DNA of 64,000 nt from CAXBOO01 sp963977425 (GCA_963977425.1 CAXBOO010000002.1:434001-498000), one strand, 5' to 3'; positions 51,234 to 60,251 are shown, numbered from the stretch's first letter. Program-made: numbers and translations. The notes: generated from the letters alone by a model not told the origin.

Positions 51234-53237
51234 ATGAAAAAAATCTACTTAGGTGCGTTAGCTTTAGCTGTAGGCTTAAGCGCTACTGCGCAATCAAAAC
51301 TAGGCGTTATCTCTCACACAAAGAAAACTCCTGAGGCAGCTGTAAAGATGTTGTCTAAAAAATCACCTGCTTACATCAAAGCAAAGAGCTCTTCTATTTG
51401 GTCAGAAGACTTCTCAAATGGATTTGATGGTCAGGGTACTAACGGTGCTTGGACACAAGACGCTGTTCCTGCTAGCAATGGTGCTACTCCTTATTGGGAA
51501 TACCGTGGTGTAGCTACTTCTCCTGACATTACTCAAGGTTCAGTAGGATCATGTGGTGGAGCCGCTCCATTAGCATCAACTACTGCTTCAAACGGTTTTG
51601 TGATCTTCGATTCAAATGGATTGGATTCAGGTCCAGGATTTGGTGGATGTGCAAACATTGGTAATGGTCCAGTACCATCTCCACACGATGCAACATTGTA
51701 CACTCCGTCAATCGACTTTAGTGCAGAAACTTCAGTTCAATTATTCTTTGAAGTGAATGCTCGTAACTTCCAAGCGACTGTGAAAATTGATGTTATTGCT
51801 GATGGTGATACTTCTTTAGCAGTTGGTGAAGTATTTAACTTATTAGAGTTAGGTGCTAACACAGCAACAGGAAATGGTGATATCGTTGGTATCGACATCT
51901 CTCAATGGGCTGCTGGTCATAGCGATGTAAAAGTTGGTTTCAACTTTGACGGTGACTACTACTACTTCATGATGGATGACGTATTCTTTGATGCTGTTCC
52001 TGATTACGATTACGGAATTGATGATATCTGGAATGATGATATTACTGATTGGTATGAGTACAGACACTTACCTATGACTCAAACTCACCTTTTACAACCA
52101 GGTATGGTAATCAAGTCTTTTGGTGCTCTTCCAGTTGATCTTACAATGGAAATCACTATTACTGAGCCAGACGGAAACGTACAAGGACCTTTCACTCAAT
52201 TATTTGCAGCGTTCCCTAAAGATTCAACTTCTGCGAACACTTTCATTGATACATTCGAGCCTACACAATTAGGTGAGCACACTATCACTTACAAAGTTAC
52301 TTCTCCTTTCGATGCTGAAGATTTCAATCCAGCTGACAACGAAATGACTAGAACTTTCTTCATGACTGAAACTATTTGGTCTGACGCTTTCACAAATTCA
52401 GCTAACTCTTACAGAGCTCCTGAAGTTGATGGCGCACCGGGTGAGTCAGAAGCTATTCAAGTATTCCACACATTCAACGAAGAATTGATTTGGGGTGTTG
52501 ATTACGTTATCATCAACAGCGCAACAGCTCCAGACGAAGCTACTTTCGAAGGTGATGAAATTCAAGTATCTCTTTACAGCTTAGACAAAACAGCTTACTT
52601 AGCTGGTCTTGAGCCAGGTGCTGACTTCAAAAAATCTGCAATTTTCACTACACTTCAAACTGACTTTATTGAAGTTGCTGATTCTATGATTTCTTCAGGT
52701 ACTTTAGTAATAAACAACAATATGTTCTCAGAAGCATCTACTGTTCCTGCTAACTCATTGTTCGCTGTATCTGTATACAACAGTGGTGGTGGTTACCTTC
52801 GTCCAGTTGTTACGTCTCCAACAACAAACAGCGATGGTTCAGGTTTAATGCGTGCAAGAGGTTTACTAGCTGATCCTTCTGCAGTTGATGATGATGAATT
52901 GTTGCAATTCGGTACTGTTAACCCTTGGTTAAGAGCTCGTACAACTTCAGGAATCAACGTTTCTGATAACGATATCACTTCACTTATTGGTGATGCTGCT
53001 CCAAACCCTGCTACTGGTAACGTAACTGTTGCTTACACTTTGCTTAACACTTCTGATGTTGCTTTAACTATTACTGATCTTTCAGGTAAAGTAATCGCTA
53101 CTCAAAATGAAGGTTCTAAAAACGCAGGTGTTAACAAATTAACATTCGATGTTAGTTCTTTAGATGCAGGTGTATACTTCTACTCTGTAACTATTAACGG
53201 TGTTACTGCTACTAAGAAATTGGTTGTTACTAAGTAA
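51234..53237 (+). CDS. T9SS type A sorting-domain secreted protein (copy 1)
   Basis: A 667-residue secreted protein: signal peptide 1-19 (ALAVGLSATAQ), then a first domain from WSEDFSNGFDGQGTNGAWTQ (about 55-260) resembling a jelly-roll/concanavalin-like module. Beta-rich regions follow, and a C-terminal type A sorting domain (about 590-667: APNPATGNVTVAYTLL, ITDLSGKVIATQ, LDAGVYFYSVTINGVTATKKLVVTK). That domain directs export by the type IX system, whose core genes are at 60300-64000, and is removed at the surface. It is 50-60 percent like the next gene by eye. Its codons are strongly biased to GCT, GGT, ACT and CGT, suggesting high expression. The function is unknown. Confidence 0.88.
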   Translation: MKKIYLGALALAVGLSATAQSKLGVISHTKKTPEAAVKMLSKKSPAYIKAKSSSIWSEDFSNGFDGQGTNGAWTQDAVPASNGATPYWEYRGVATSPDITQGSVGSCGGAAPLASTTASNGFVIFDSNGLDSGPGFGGCANIGNGPVPSPHDATLYTPSIDFSAETSVQLFFEVNARNFQATVKIDVIADGDTSLAVGEVFNLLELGANTATGNGDIVGIDISQWAAGHSDVKVGFNFDGDYYYFMMDDVFFDAVPDYDYGIDDIWNDDITDWYEYRHLPMTQTHLLQPGMVIKSFGALPVDLTMEITITEPDGNVQGPFTQLFAAFPKDSTSANTFIDTFEPTQLGEHTITYKVTSPFDAEDFNPADNEMTRTFFMTETIWSDAFTNSANSYRAPEVDGAPGESEAIQVFHTFNEELIWGVDYVIINSATAPDEATFEGDEIQVSLYSLDKTAYLAGLEPGADFKKSAIFTTLQTDFIEVADSMISSGTLVINNNMFSEASTVPANSLFAVSVYNSGGGYLRPVVTSPTTNSDGSGLMRARGLLADPSAVDDDELLQFGTVNPWLRARTTSGINVSDNDITSLIGDAAPNPATGNVTVAYTLLNTSDVALTITDLSGKVIATQNEGSKNAGVNKLTFDVSSLDAGVYFYSVTINGVTATKKLVVTK

Positions 53238-53260
53238 TTAGTAATTCAAATACTTTTATT

Positions 53261-53290
53261 AAAACCCAGGCTACGGTCTGGGTTTTTTTA
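53261..53290 (+). terminator. Terminator after T9SS cargo copy 1
   Basis: AACCCAG (53263-53269) and CTGGGTT (53278-53284) form a 7-bp stem with an 8-nt loop. It is followed by T5 and preceded by A-rich sequence. It separates the two cargo genes, so each probably has its own promoter. Confidence 0.85.
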
Positions 53291-53530
53291 TGCCTAAATA
53301 TTCCATAGACAATTATTCATCCAGCCTGATTTCACACATATTTAAAAAATAACCTATTATAGATTAGTAATCCAAAAATTCTACTCTTAACACCTTGTTA
53401 CTACTAATCTTTACTTACCAAACTGTACATTAACATTTCAATAGTACAGTGCAGAAAATCCTTTAATAAATGCAACTCATCTATTCAACAGGTTAATTCT
53501 TCATTATCTTTTCGGAAAAATTAACACTTA

Positions 53531-55552
53531 ATGAAAAAACTTTACTTCTTAGGAGCACTTGTTTTATCAGGTTCGCTTTTGAATGCCCAGTCAAAACTAG
53601 GCTTACAAAAAAATGAAGCACTGCAATACACTGCTTCAGGTAATCATCTAAAAATTAAAACAGAATCTATTGACAAAATTAGTCTTGCAAAAAGAAAAGC
53701 TGCTGCTTTTTGGTCTGAAGATTTTTCTAATGGATTTGATGGTCAAGGTTCGAACGGAGCTTGGACACAAAGCGGAACAGCCAACTCTACAACTGGAATA
53801 GTTCCTGAGTGGGAATACCGAGGCCCTAACACTACTCCAGACAACACAACCGGTTCAAGAGGATCTTGTGTAGGAACACGCGGACCTATTACTTCGAATT
53901 CAGTCGATAATGGTTTCATGATCTTTGATTCTAACTATTGGGATGAGCCACTTCCAGATAATTGTGCAGGTTCGGGTACTGGACTATCGCCTAGACCTCA
54001 CCAATCGGCTTTAATTTCTCCAAGCATTGATTTCAGTAATCAACCAGAAGTTCAATTGTTTTTCACCACGTATTCAAGAAATTTCCAAGCAGAAATGAAC
54101 ATTTCTGTAATTGCAGATGGTGATACAACATTCTTAGTAGATCTATATTCATTCTTAGAACTTGGTGGTAATGCTCAAACTCTAACAGATCAGTTGGTAG
54201 GTCTTGATATTTCAGCTCTAGCTGGTGGTAAATCTGACGTTAAAATCATGTGGAATTTCGAAGGAGATTACTACTTCTTTACCATGGACGATGTTTTCTT
54301 TGATGAAATTCCAGACTACGATTACAACATTGTAGAGGTTTGGAATGACGACATTACTGATTACTATGAATACTATCACTTACCGTTATCTCAAAGCCAT
54401 GTAATTACACCTGGTATCAATGTTAATTCAAGAGGTACAGAACCTGTTGATTTAGAAATCATTGTTAATATAGAAGAGCCAAATGGAAACATTCAAGGAC
54501 CTTTCTCTCAAATACTAACCGCTTTCCCTAAAGATAGTGCTTCTGGAGCAATCTACATCCCTACGTTCAAGCCTACACAGCTTGGAGTACACACCATCAC
54601 ATACAAAGTAACAACGCCTAACGATGCTAATGATTTAGATACTCTAAACAATACAGCTGTACGTCGTTTTGAAATGACTGACGATTTATGGTCAGATGCA
54701 TTTTCTGAATTCATCCGTTTTGCATTCTTCGCACCACAAGTTGATAATGCACCAGGAGAAAACGAAACTTTCCAAACTTTCTATACTTATGAAGATGTAA
54801 TGGTTTCTGGTATTGATTTCTTAATCACCAATGACGATAGAGAACCAGACGCACAAACTTTTGAGTTTGATGAAGTAGAAGTATCTGTTTATACTGCTGA
54901 TAAAGATTTACTTGCAGCATCTATTGAGGCTGGTACAGTTTTGAAAAGCGAAGTTTTTACAAAAGAAACTTCAACATTTTTAGAGGTTGAAGAAAAACAC
55001 ATTGGTGACCCTGATAATTTCATCATCAACACTTTAGCTTTTGAAGATGTTATTTCTGTGGGTAAAGACAATGTATTTGCCATTTCACTTTACAACAGTG
55101 GCGGTGGTTACTTAACCATTACTAGTACTGGGCCTAACGACAATAGTGACTTATCTGGTATTACTCGTGCTAGAGGACTTTTAGCGACACCAAGCAGCGC
55201 TACAGATGATGAATTGTTTTTCTTTTCTAATTCTAACCCTTACTTAAGAGCACATACAGCTCCCGATTTCAATTCTATTAAAGAAAGTAATAAATTGAAT
55301 TCTAACTTAAGTACTGCTCCTAACCCTAGTAACAAAAGCACCAATATCTCTTTTACATTAAGAGCTTCAAATACAGCTACTATTACGGTTAAAGATTTGC
55401 TTGGAAAAGAAGTATACACGACTACCGAAAACTTCAGTACTGGACGCAACAATGTTGAATTGAATACAGAAGTTCTACAAAATGGAATTTATTTCTACTC
55501 TGTTTCTGTGAATGGTAAAACTGATACTAAAAAATTGGTTGTACAACACTAA
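53531..55552 (+). CDS. T9SS type A sorting-domain secreted protein (copy 2)
   Basis: A 673-residue paralogue of the preceding protein: signal peptide 1-20 (LGALVLSGSLLNAQ), the matching WSEDFSNGFDGQGSNGAWTQ domain, the same PDYDYNIVEVWNDDITDYYEY segment in the middle, and a type A sorting domain at about 595-673 (APNPSNKSTNISFTL, VKDLLGKEVYTT, LQNGIYFYSVSVNGKTDTKKLVVQH). Extra residues between the signal peptide and first domain are Lys-rich and unrelated to copy 1. Codon use is less biased than in copy 1, so expression is probably lower. The two genes look like a tandem duplication. Function unknown. Confidence 0.88.
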   Translation: MKKLYFLGALVLSGSLLNAQSKLGLQKNEALQYTASGNHLKIKTESIDKISLAKRKAAAFWSEDFSNGFDGQGSNGAWTQSGTANSTTGIVPEWEYRGPNTTPDNTTGSRGSCVGTRGPITSNSVDNGFMIFDSNYWDEPLPDNCAGSGTGLSPRPHQSALISPSIDFSNQPEVQLFFTTYSRNFQAEMNISVIADGDTTFLVDLYSFLELGGNAQTLTDQLVGLDISALAGGKSDVKIMWNFEGDYYFFTMDDVFFDEIPDYDYNIVEVWNDDITDYYEYYHLPLSQSHVITPGINVNSRGTEPVDLEIIVNIEEPNGNIQGPFSQILTAFPKDSASGAIYIPTFKPTQLGVHTITYKVTTPNDANDLDTLNNTAVRRFEMTDDLWSDAFSEFIRFAFFAPQVDNAPGENETFQTFYTYEDVMVSGIDFLITNDDREPDAQTFEFDEVEVSVYTADKDLLAASIEAGTVLKSEVFTKETSTFLEVEEKHIGDPDNFIINTLAFEDVISVGKDNVFAISLYNSGGGYLTITSTGPNDNSDLSGITRARGLLATPSSATDDELFFFSNSNPYLRAHTAPDFNSIKESNKLNSNLSTAPNPSNKSTNISFTLRASNTATITVKDLLGKEVYTTTENFSTGRNNVELNTEVLQNGIYFYSVSVNGKTDTKKLVVQH

Positions 55553-55572
55553 TAACCAAAACACATACTAAT

Positions 55573-55601
55573 AAAAAAAGCCCCAAATTGGGGCTTTTTT
55601 T
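55573..55601. terminator. Bidirectional terminator between cargo copy 2 and mlaF
   Basis: GCCCC (55580-55584) and GGGGC (55590-55594) form the core stem around AAATT. It is extended by A7 on the left and T7 on the right, so it functions on both strands for the convergent genes. Its right arm reaches the stop codon of mlaF. Confidence 0.88.
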
Positions 55602-56355
55602 ATTGAAGACTACTTCTTATTTTTTTGAAAAACTTAGAAGCATAAACAAAATCATTTAGGATTTTATTGTCGCTTTTTAAAATTGATTTTCTATCACCAT
55701 GCCAACAATTTTCACCTTCATGAAGAAAGTATATGTTGTCCCCAATTTCTAAAACAGAATTCATATCATGAGTAATCACGATTGTTGTGATATTGAATTC
55801 ATCGGTTAATTCTTGAATCAAATTATCGATGAGTATAGAAGTTTGTGGATCGAGCCCAGAATTTGGTTCATCGCAAAACAAGTATTCGGGTTCTGCTGAA
55901 ATCGCTCTAGCAATAGCTACACGCTTTTGCATGCCTCCAGATAATTCAGCAGGGTACAAATCATCTTTCCCAATAATATTCACTCTGTCCAAACAAAATT
56001 TAGCTCTTTCAAGCCTTTCGTTTTTGGTCATTTTAGTGAACATCTCCAAGGGAAACATTACATTTTCTAAAACGGTTTTGGAATCGAATAAAGCAGAGCC
56101 TTGAAACAACATTCCAATAGATTTTCTAATTTCTCTTTTTCCGTCTTCATCCAACTGATGAAAATCTTTCCCGTCATAAAAAACATTACCAGAGTCAGGT
56201 TCGTGAATACCAACAATACATTTTGTCAATACACTTTTACCTGATCCACTCTTTCCGATAATTAGATTGGTTTTACCTTTTTCGAAAGAAACATTTACGC
56301 CCTTTAATACTTGAGCATCGCCAAAACTTTTGAATAGATTTTTAATCTCTATCAT
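55600..56355 (-). CDS. mlaF: MlaF-like phospholipid ABC transporter ATP-binding protein
   Basis: A 251-residue ATPase of the Mla/MCE lipid-transport type, partner of the MlaE-like permease gene it overlaps by 4 nt. Walker A is IGKSGSGKSVLTKCIVG, the Q-loop follows RKSIGMLFQGSALFDSKTVLENV, the ABC signature is ELSGGMQKRVAIARAISAEP, and Walker B is EYLFCDEPNSGLDPQTS. The Q-G-x-A-L-F-D-S sequence and the Lys-rich MTKNERLERAK after it are characteristic of the MlaF subgroup. Homologues move phospholipids between inner and outer membranes to keep outer-leaflet asymmetry. Confidence 0.9.
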   Translation of the reverse strand: MIEIKNLFKSFGDAQVLKGVNVSFEKGKTNLIIGKSGSGKSVLTKCIVGIHEPDSGNVFYDGKDFHQLDEDGKREIRKSIGMLFQGSALFDSKTVLENVMFPLEMFTKMTKNERLERAKFCLDRVNIIGKDDLYPAELSGGMQKRVAIARAISAEPEYLFCDEPNSGLDPQTSILIDNLIQELTDEFNITTIVITHDMNSVLEIGDNIYFLHEGENCWHGDRKSILKSDNKILNDFVYASKFFKKIRSSLQ

Positions 56356-57095
56356 ATCAATAAAAGTTGTGTGATAATGTAATTCAATATCAAGATTACT
56401 ATACTACTATATACTACGGCCTTTGTACTACTCGCTCCAACTTCAAGAGCGCCACCTCTTGTGTAAAACCCTTGATAAGAAGAAATAGATGTGATAACGA
56501 TGGCAAAAATCACAGTTTTAATAAGTGCATATACAACTGAGAAAACCTTAAAATCAAATGTTATTCCATAAACATAGTCGCTTGTGGTCAAAAAACCACC
56601 AGTTACGACTGCAACCCAACCACCTAAAACACCTAAGGCCATACTGATGATGATGAGAAATGGGTTGATAAAAACTGCAGCAATAACTTTAGGTAAAATC
56701 AAATATCCAGCAGAGTTCACCCCCATAATTTCAAGGGCATCAATTTGCTCGGTCACCCGCATTGTACCAATTTCACTAGCAATATTACTACCTACTTTAC
56801 CAGCCAAAATAAGCGCTATAATTGTAGGACTAAATTCTAAAATCACACTTTGTCTAACTGCATACCCTACTGTATACGCCGGAATCAAAGGGCTATCGAT
56901 ATTAGATGCTGTTTGAAGACTAATAACCGCCCCCATAAAAATGGAGAGTAAGGCAACAATCCCTAATGAATTGATACCGATAATCTCAATTTCTTCAACG
57001 ATTCTCTTTCGCAAGATTCGGCCATTCTCTGGTCTTCGGAAAGACATCGAAAGAAGGACAAAATACCGTCCAATATGTTCGACTAATTTTACCAT
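56352..57095 (-). CDS. mlaE: MlaE-like phospholipid ABC transporter permease
   Basis: A 247-residue inner-membrane permease of the MlaE family (DUF140). Its five or six hydrophobic segments follow an amphipathic start. The conserved regions IVALLSIFMGAVISLQTA, IILEFSPTIIALILAGKVGSNIASEIGTMRVTEQIDALEIMGVNSAGYLILPKVIA and the SSYQGFYTRGGALEVGASSTKAVVYSS loop are clear. The ATG at 57095 is preferred; a TTG at 57134 would add residues that overlap the divergent lipoprotein gene and the promoter motif. No MCE (MlaD) gene is adjacent, though such systems need one, so it must be elsewhere. Confidence 0.9.
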   Translation of the reverse strand: MVKLVEHIGRYFVLLSMSFRRPENGRILRKRIVEEIEIIGINSLGIVALLSIFMGAVISLQTASNIDSPLIPAYTVGYAVRQSVILEFSPTIIALILAGKVGSNIASEIGTMRVTEQIDALEIMGVNSAGYLILPKVIAAVFINPFLIIISMALGVLGGWVAVVTGGFLTTSDYVYGITFDFKVFSVVYALIKTVIFAIVITSISSYQGFYTRGGALEVGASSTKAVVYSSIVILILNYIITQLLLI

Positions 57096-57125
57096 AGTAC
57101 TCCGTATACTTAATACCTTTGTGAA

Positions 57126-57278
57126 GTGAATCAAAAGTACACATATAAATTGGCGCTCGTAGCATTGCTATCTGTAACTATGTTAGCATGCTCAAGTCGA
57201 CGAAAAAAGAGAAAATGTGATTGTCCGCATTTCTCACAAAAAATAGAACAATCAACTTTTACCAATAATACAATATGA
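57126..57278 (+). CDS. Small lipoprotein (50 residues, GTG start)
   Basis: A GTG-started frame of 50 codons in the gap between mlaE and the aminotransferase. Residues 1-8 are polar and carry Lys4 and Lys8. Residues 9-20 are hydrophobic (LALVALLSVTML) and end in the lipobox LAC with Cys22, so it is a probable lipoprotein. The mature part is short and very basic (SSRRKKRK), with a CDCPHF motif and a Ser/Thr/Asn tail. Its TGA overlaps the ATG of the next gene (ATGA), the same coupling seen for other genes here. I recognise no family. No other start gives a better signal. Confidence 0.6.
   Translation: MNQKYTYKLALVALLSVTMLACSSRRKKRKCDCPHFSQKIEQSTFTNNTI
57132..57139 (-). promoter_or_regulatory. 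Candidate -7 element of mlaE
   Basis: TACTTTTG on the minus strand matches TAnnTTTG, 36 nt upstream of the mlaE ATG. It lies inside the first codons of the divergent small lipoprotein. The -33 part does not match. Confidence 0.35.
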
Positions 57279-58531
57279 AGGTTTCAGAAATGGCCGAAGG
57301 CCTTGTAGGGTCGGAAATAATAAAATTAGCAGGAGAAATAAAAGCCTTAGAAGCTGAAGGGCAAAGCATTTACAACTTTACCATTGGTGATTTTGACGCT
57401 AACATTTTCCCTTTACCTAAAGCCTATAAGCAAGCTATTACAGATGCTTATAACGACAATCAAACTAATTATCCTCCAGCCAATGGAATGTTACCATTGA
57501 GAAAAGCTGCAGCAAAATTCACTAAAAAAACATGTGATTTAGACTACACGGCAGATGAATTCTTAGTAGCTGGAGGAAGCAGACCATTAATTTTTGCAAC
57601 CTACTCTGCTTTAGTTGATCCGAATGACAAAGTATTATTTCCTGTCCCTAGTTGGAACAACAACCACTACACGCACCTTCACAGAGCCAATTCTATACTG
57701 ATAGAAACTAAGCCTGAGAATAATTTCATGCCCAGTTTAGAAGATTTGGCTCCACATCTTTCTTCTAGCTCTTTATTGGCACTATGTTCTCCATTAAACC
57801 CAACAGGTACTGTGTTTTCTGAAGAGCAATTACGTCCAATATGCGAAGCTGTACTAGTAGAAAATAAAAAAAGAGAAGCGAGCAACGAAAAACCACTTTA
57901 CATTTTATTCGATCAAATTTACCAAGCGTTGTGTCATGATGCTTCGCACATTGATCCTATATCATTGGTTCCTGAACTTCGACCTTATTGTGTTTATATC
58001 GATGGTCTAAGTAAAGCATTTGCTGCGACTGGAGTGCGTGTAGGTTATGCTTTTGGCCCCCAGCCTATCATCAACAAAATGAAAGCCATATTAGGGCACG
58101 TAGGTGCTTGGGCACCAAAAGCTGAACAGGTTGCTTCAGCTAATTTTCTTAATCAAGAAAATGAAGTGGATGAATTCCTAACCGATTTTAAGCAACAAAT
58201 CTATTTACGACTTAATAAACTGCATGAAGGTTTTTCATCTTTAAAAAATGAAGGCTTTCCTGTTGATTCAATCAAACCACAAGCGGCAATATATTTAACC
58301 GTGAAATTGGATTTATTAGATTCAGTTACAGGTAAAAACAATGGCCTTAAATCAATTGCTGATGTATGTGCCCATCTTTTGAAGGAAGCAAAATTGGCTA
58401 TCGTACCATTTAAAGCCTTTGGTGCTAGCGAAACTTCTCCATGGTTTAGAATTAGCGTCGGGACTTGTAAAGTAGACGAATTGGATGATGTACTAACTGG
58501 TTTGAAAACCGTCTTATCAAAATTGAAATGA
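57275..58531 (+). CDS. PLP-dependent aminotransferase, class I/II
   Basis: A 418-residue fold-type I aminotransferase related to aspartate/aromatic aminotransferases. It has TIGDFDANIFPLP near the start, NYPPANGMLPLRKAAA, CSPLNPTGTVF (Asn175), LFDQIYQALCHD (Asp213, Tyr216), the PLP lysine K247 in YIDGLSKAFAATGVRVGYAFGP (Arg255 binds phosphate), and ISVGTCKVDELDDVL near the end. Substrate specificity cannot be set; the amino donor may be aspartate or glutamate. It starts inside the stop of the small lipoprotein gene and its stop overlaps the manC start by 4 nt, so the three form an operon. Confidence 0.88.
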   Translation: MKVSEMAEGLVGSEIIKLAGEIKALEAEGQSIYNFTIGDFDANIFPLPKAYKQAITDAYNDNQTNYPPANGMLPLRKAAAKFTKKTCDLDYTADEFLVAGGSRPLIFATYSALVDPNDKVLFPVPSWNNNHYTHLHRANSILIETKPENNFMPSLEDLAPHLSSSSLLALCSPLNPTGTVFSEEQLRPICEAVLVENKKREASNEKPLYILFDQIYQALCHDASHIDPISLVPELRPYCVYIDGLSKAFAATGVRVGYAFGPQPIINKMKAILGHVGAWAPKAEQVASANFLNQENEVDEFLTDFKQQIYLRLNKLHEGFSSLKNEGFPVDSIKPQAAIYLTVKLDLLDSVTGKNNGLKSIADVCAHLLKEAKLAIVPFKAFGASETSPWFRISVGTCKVDELDDVLTGLKTVLSKLK

Positions 58532-59574
58532 GTAAAATATACAGTGTAATTATGGCCGGTGGTATTGGCAGCAGATTTTGGCCAATGAGTACCGAAGCTA
58601 AACCAAAACAATTTCATGATGTACTTGGTACTGGTAAAAGTCTACTTCAAAGTACCGTAGATAGATTGTTGAATTTATCTACCATCAATGAAGTTTTAAT
58701 CGTTACCAGCAGTGATTATAAATCACTAATTATGGAACAACTACCCAACCTACCAGCTGAAAACATCCTTTGTGAACCTGCGCGTAAAAACACGGCACCT
58801 TGCATAGCTTATGCAGCAAAGTTTATAGCAGAAAGAGATACTGACGCTAAAATGATTGTCGCTCCAGCTGATCATATCATATTGAATGAAAATGAATTTG
58901 TAACTACAGTAAAACTTGCATTAGAACAAGCTGATGATTCTACCTTAATAACTTTAGGAATTCAGCCATCGAGACCAGATACAGGTTATGGCTACATACA
59001 ATACAAAAAAAGTGAATCGGATAAAACCCGAGACATTAGAGAGGTTATTCAATTTGCAGAGAAGCCAAATCTTGATAAAGCTAAAGCATTCATTCAAAGT
59101 GGAGATTACCTTTGGAATTCAGGCATTTTCGTTTGGTCTGTAGATTCAATTCTAAATCATTTCAAAACGTTATTGCCAAACATATCTACCTTATTTGAAT
59201 CAACTAAAGATGTTGCAAATGATATCGATAGCATTTATCAAAACTGTGAATCTATCTCAGTTGATTATGGAATAATGGAGAAAGCAAAAAATGTAAAAGT
59301 TATTTTATCCGACTTTGCATGGAGCGACTTAGGAACTTGGGGATCATTATACACTCATATACCGCACGACAAGCAATCCAACGCTGTAATTGGAGATATG
59401 GTTCATCATAATGATTGTAGCGAATCTATCATCAAACAAATGAACCCAAACAAAGCGACCATCATTAAAGGACTAACTAATTTTATAGTTGTCGACACCC
59501 AAGATTCTCTACTCATCTGCCCAAAAGCAGAAGAGCAAGAGATCAAAACGATGTTAAAGAACAGTGGCTTTTAA
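58528..59574 (+). CDS. manC: Mannose-1-phosphate guanylyltransferase
   Basis: Makes GDP-mannose from GTP and mannose 1-phosphate, a donor for polysaccharides, LPS sugars and GDP-fucose. The 348-residue nucleotidyltransferase starts VIMAGGIGSRFWPMSTEAKPKQF (nucleotide-binding signature with Arg, and Lys-Pro-Lys-Gln). It continues with EPARKNTAPCIAYAAKF, VAPADHIILNE, GIQPSRPDTGYGYIQY, FAEKPNLDKAKAFI, YLWNSGIFVW and FAWSDLGTWGSLY, as in the short single-domain ManC without the isomerase domain of PMI-GMP fusions. It overlaps the aminotransferase by 4 nt. A terminator hairpin encloses its stop codon. Confidence 0.95.
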   Translation: MSKIYSVIMAGGIGSRFWPMSTEAKPKQFHDVLGTGKSLLQSTVDRLLNLSTINEVLIVTSSDYKSLIMEQLPNLPAENILCEPARKNTAPCIAYAAKFIAERDTDAKMIVAPADHIILNENEFVTTVKLALEQADDSTLITLGIQPSRPDTGYGYIQYKKSESDKTRDIREVIQFAEKPNLDKAKAFIQSGDYLWNSGIFVWSVDSILNHFKTLLPNISTLFESTKDVANDIDSIYQNCESISVDYGIMEKAKNVKVILSDFAWSDLGTWGSLYTHIPHDKQSNAVIGDMVHHNDCSESIIKQMNPNKATIIKGLTNFIVVDTQDSLLICPKAEEQEIKTMLKNSGF

Positions 59575-59590
59575 GCCGCTGTTTATTTAC
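59560..59590. terminator. Terminator hairpin at the manC/OMP convergent ends
   Basis: AACAGTGGCTT (59560-59570) and AAGCCGCTGTT (59573-59583) can form an 11-position stem with one G·U pair. The manC stop codon lies in the loop area and TATTTA follows on the plus strand. It may also serve the convergent gene. Confidence 0.6.
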
Positions 59591-60227
59591 TAAATGCGCC
59601 ACCATTAAGAAAAACAGTAAAACCAGCATTAAAATTAATGCCTGATACCATATCGGTTTTACCATCAAAGGTAGAACTGCGTTGGAAGTAATTAAGATTC
59701 CCTTCTAAAGCAATATTTTCATTCACAAAATATTGACCACCTAAGCCTGCATTGAATTGGAATATTCCAACTGATGATTCACTAGCATCGCTTTTAATGT
59801 TGTTGCTACCAGCTAAAATTTCAGCATTGATGTACATCCCAGAACGCTCACCATTTTGCAAATAATAGCGCAGAAAAGGACCTGCGACAATTGAACTCGC
59901 ATTCACCTTATTTTCATCAATCTTAATTCCTGTAGAGTCGTCTCTATTAATGAATGTTTCACGGGTATAGTTGTATAAAACACTAAGACCTGCACCGAGG
60001 TTATCCGTTAGCATTATACCAGCCTTGGGGCTTAAATCTAAAGACAACACATTAGAAATTTCTTTGCGTTCTGAAGTAGCGCCATTGTCTATCTCACTTA
60101 AAGTTTTTCCTGAGTTAACAGAGAATGAAGTGTTTGCTGATACAAACAACAAATCTTTCTTTATTATTTGTGCGCTAGATGAAAAGGCAAAAAATAATCC
60201 GAAGGCAATAAAAAGGGTATTACGCAT
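59583..60227 (-). CDS. Outer-membrane beta-barrel protein
   Basis: A 214-residue protein with a signal peptide (FIAFGLFFAFSSSAQ, cut near residue 19). It has an eight-strand-like pattern: LLFVSANTSFSVNS, LSLDLSPKAGIMLTDNLGAGLSVLYNY, SIVAGPFLRYYLQNG, GMYINAEILAGS, FQFNAGLGGQYFVNENIALEGNLNYFQR and a C-terminal FNAGFTVFLNGGAF. It is close to the OmpA_membrane/OmpX-like small barrels of Bacteroidota. The function is unknown. It is next to the gldN end, but the gldKLMN terminator comes between, and its own promoter may lie within that terminator. Confidence 0.78.
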   Translation of the reverse strand: MRNTLFIAFGLFFAFSSSAQIIKKDLLFVSANTSFSVNSGKTLSEIDNGATSERKEISNVLSLDLSPKAGIMLTDNLGAGLSVLYNYTRETFINRDDSTGIKIDENKVNASSIVAGPFLRYYLQNGERSGMYINAEILAGSNNIKSDASESSVGIFQFNAGLGGQYFVNENIALEGNLNYFQRSSTFDGKTDMVSGINFNAGFTVFLNGGAFSK

Positions 60228-60243
60228 AGCTTTGTGTATTGAA

Positions 60244-60251
60244 CAAAAATA
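60244..60251 (-). promoter_or_regulatory. Candidate -7 element of the OMP gene, in the gld terminator tail
   Basis: TATTTTTG on the minus strand fits TAnnTTTG, 16 nt before the ATG. It overlaps the T-tract of the gldN terminator. Nineteen nt upstream there is only CCTG in place of TTTG. Confidence 0.4.
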
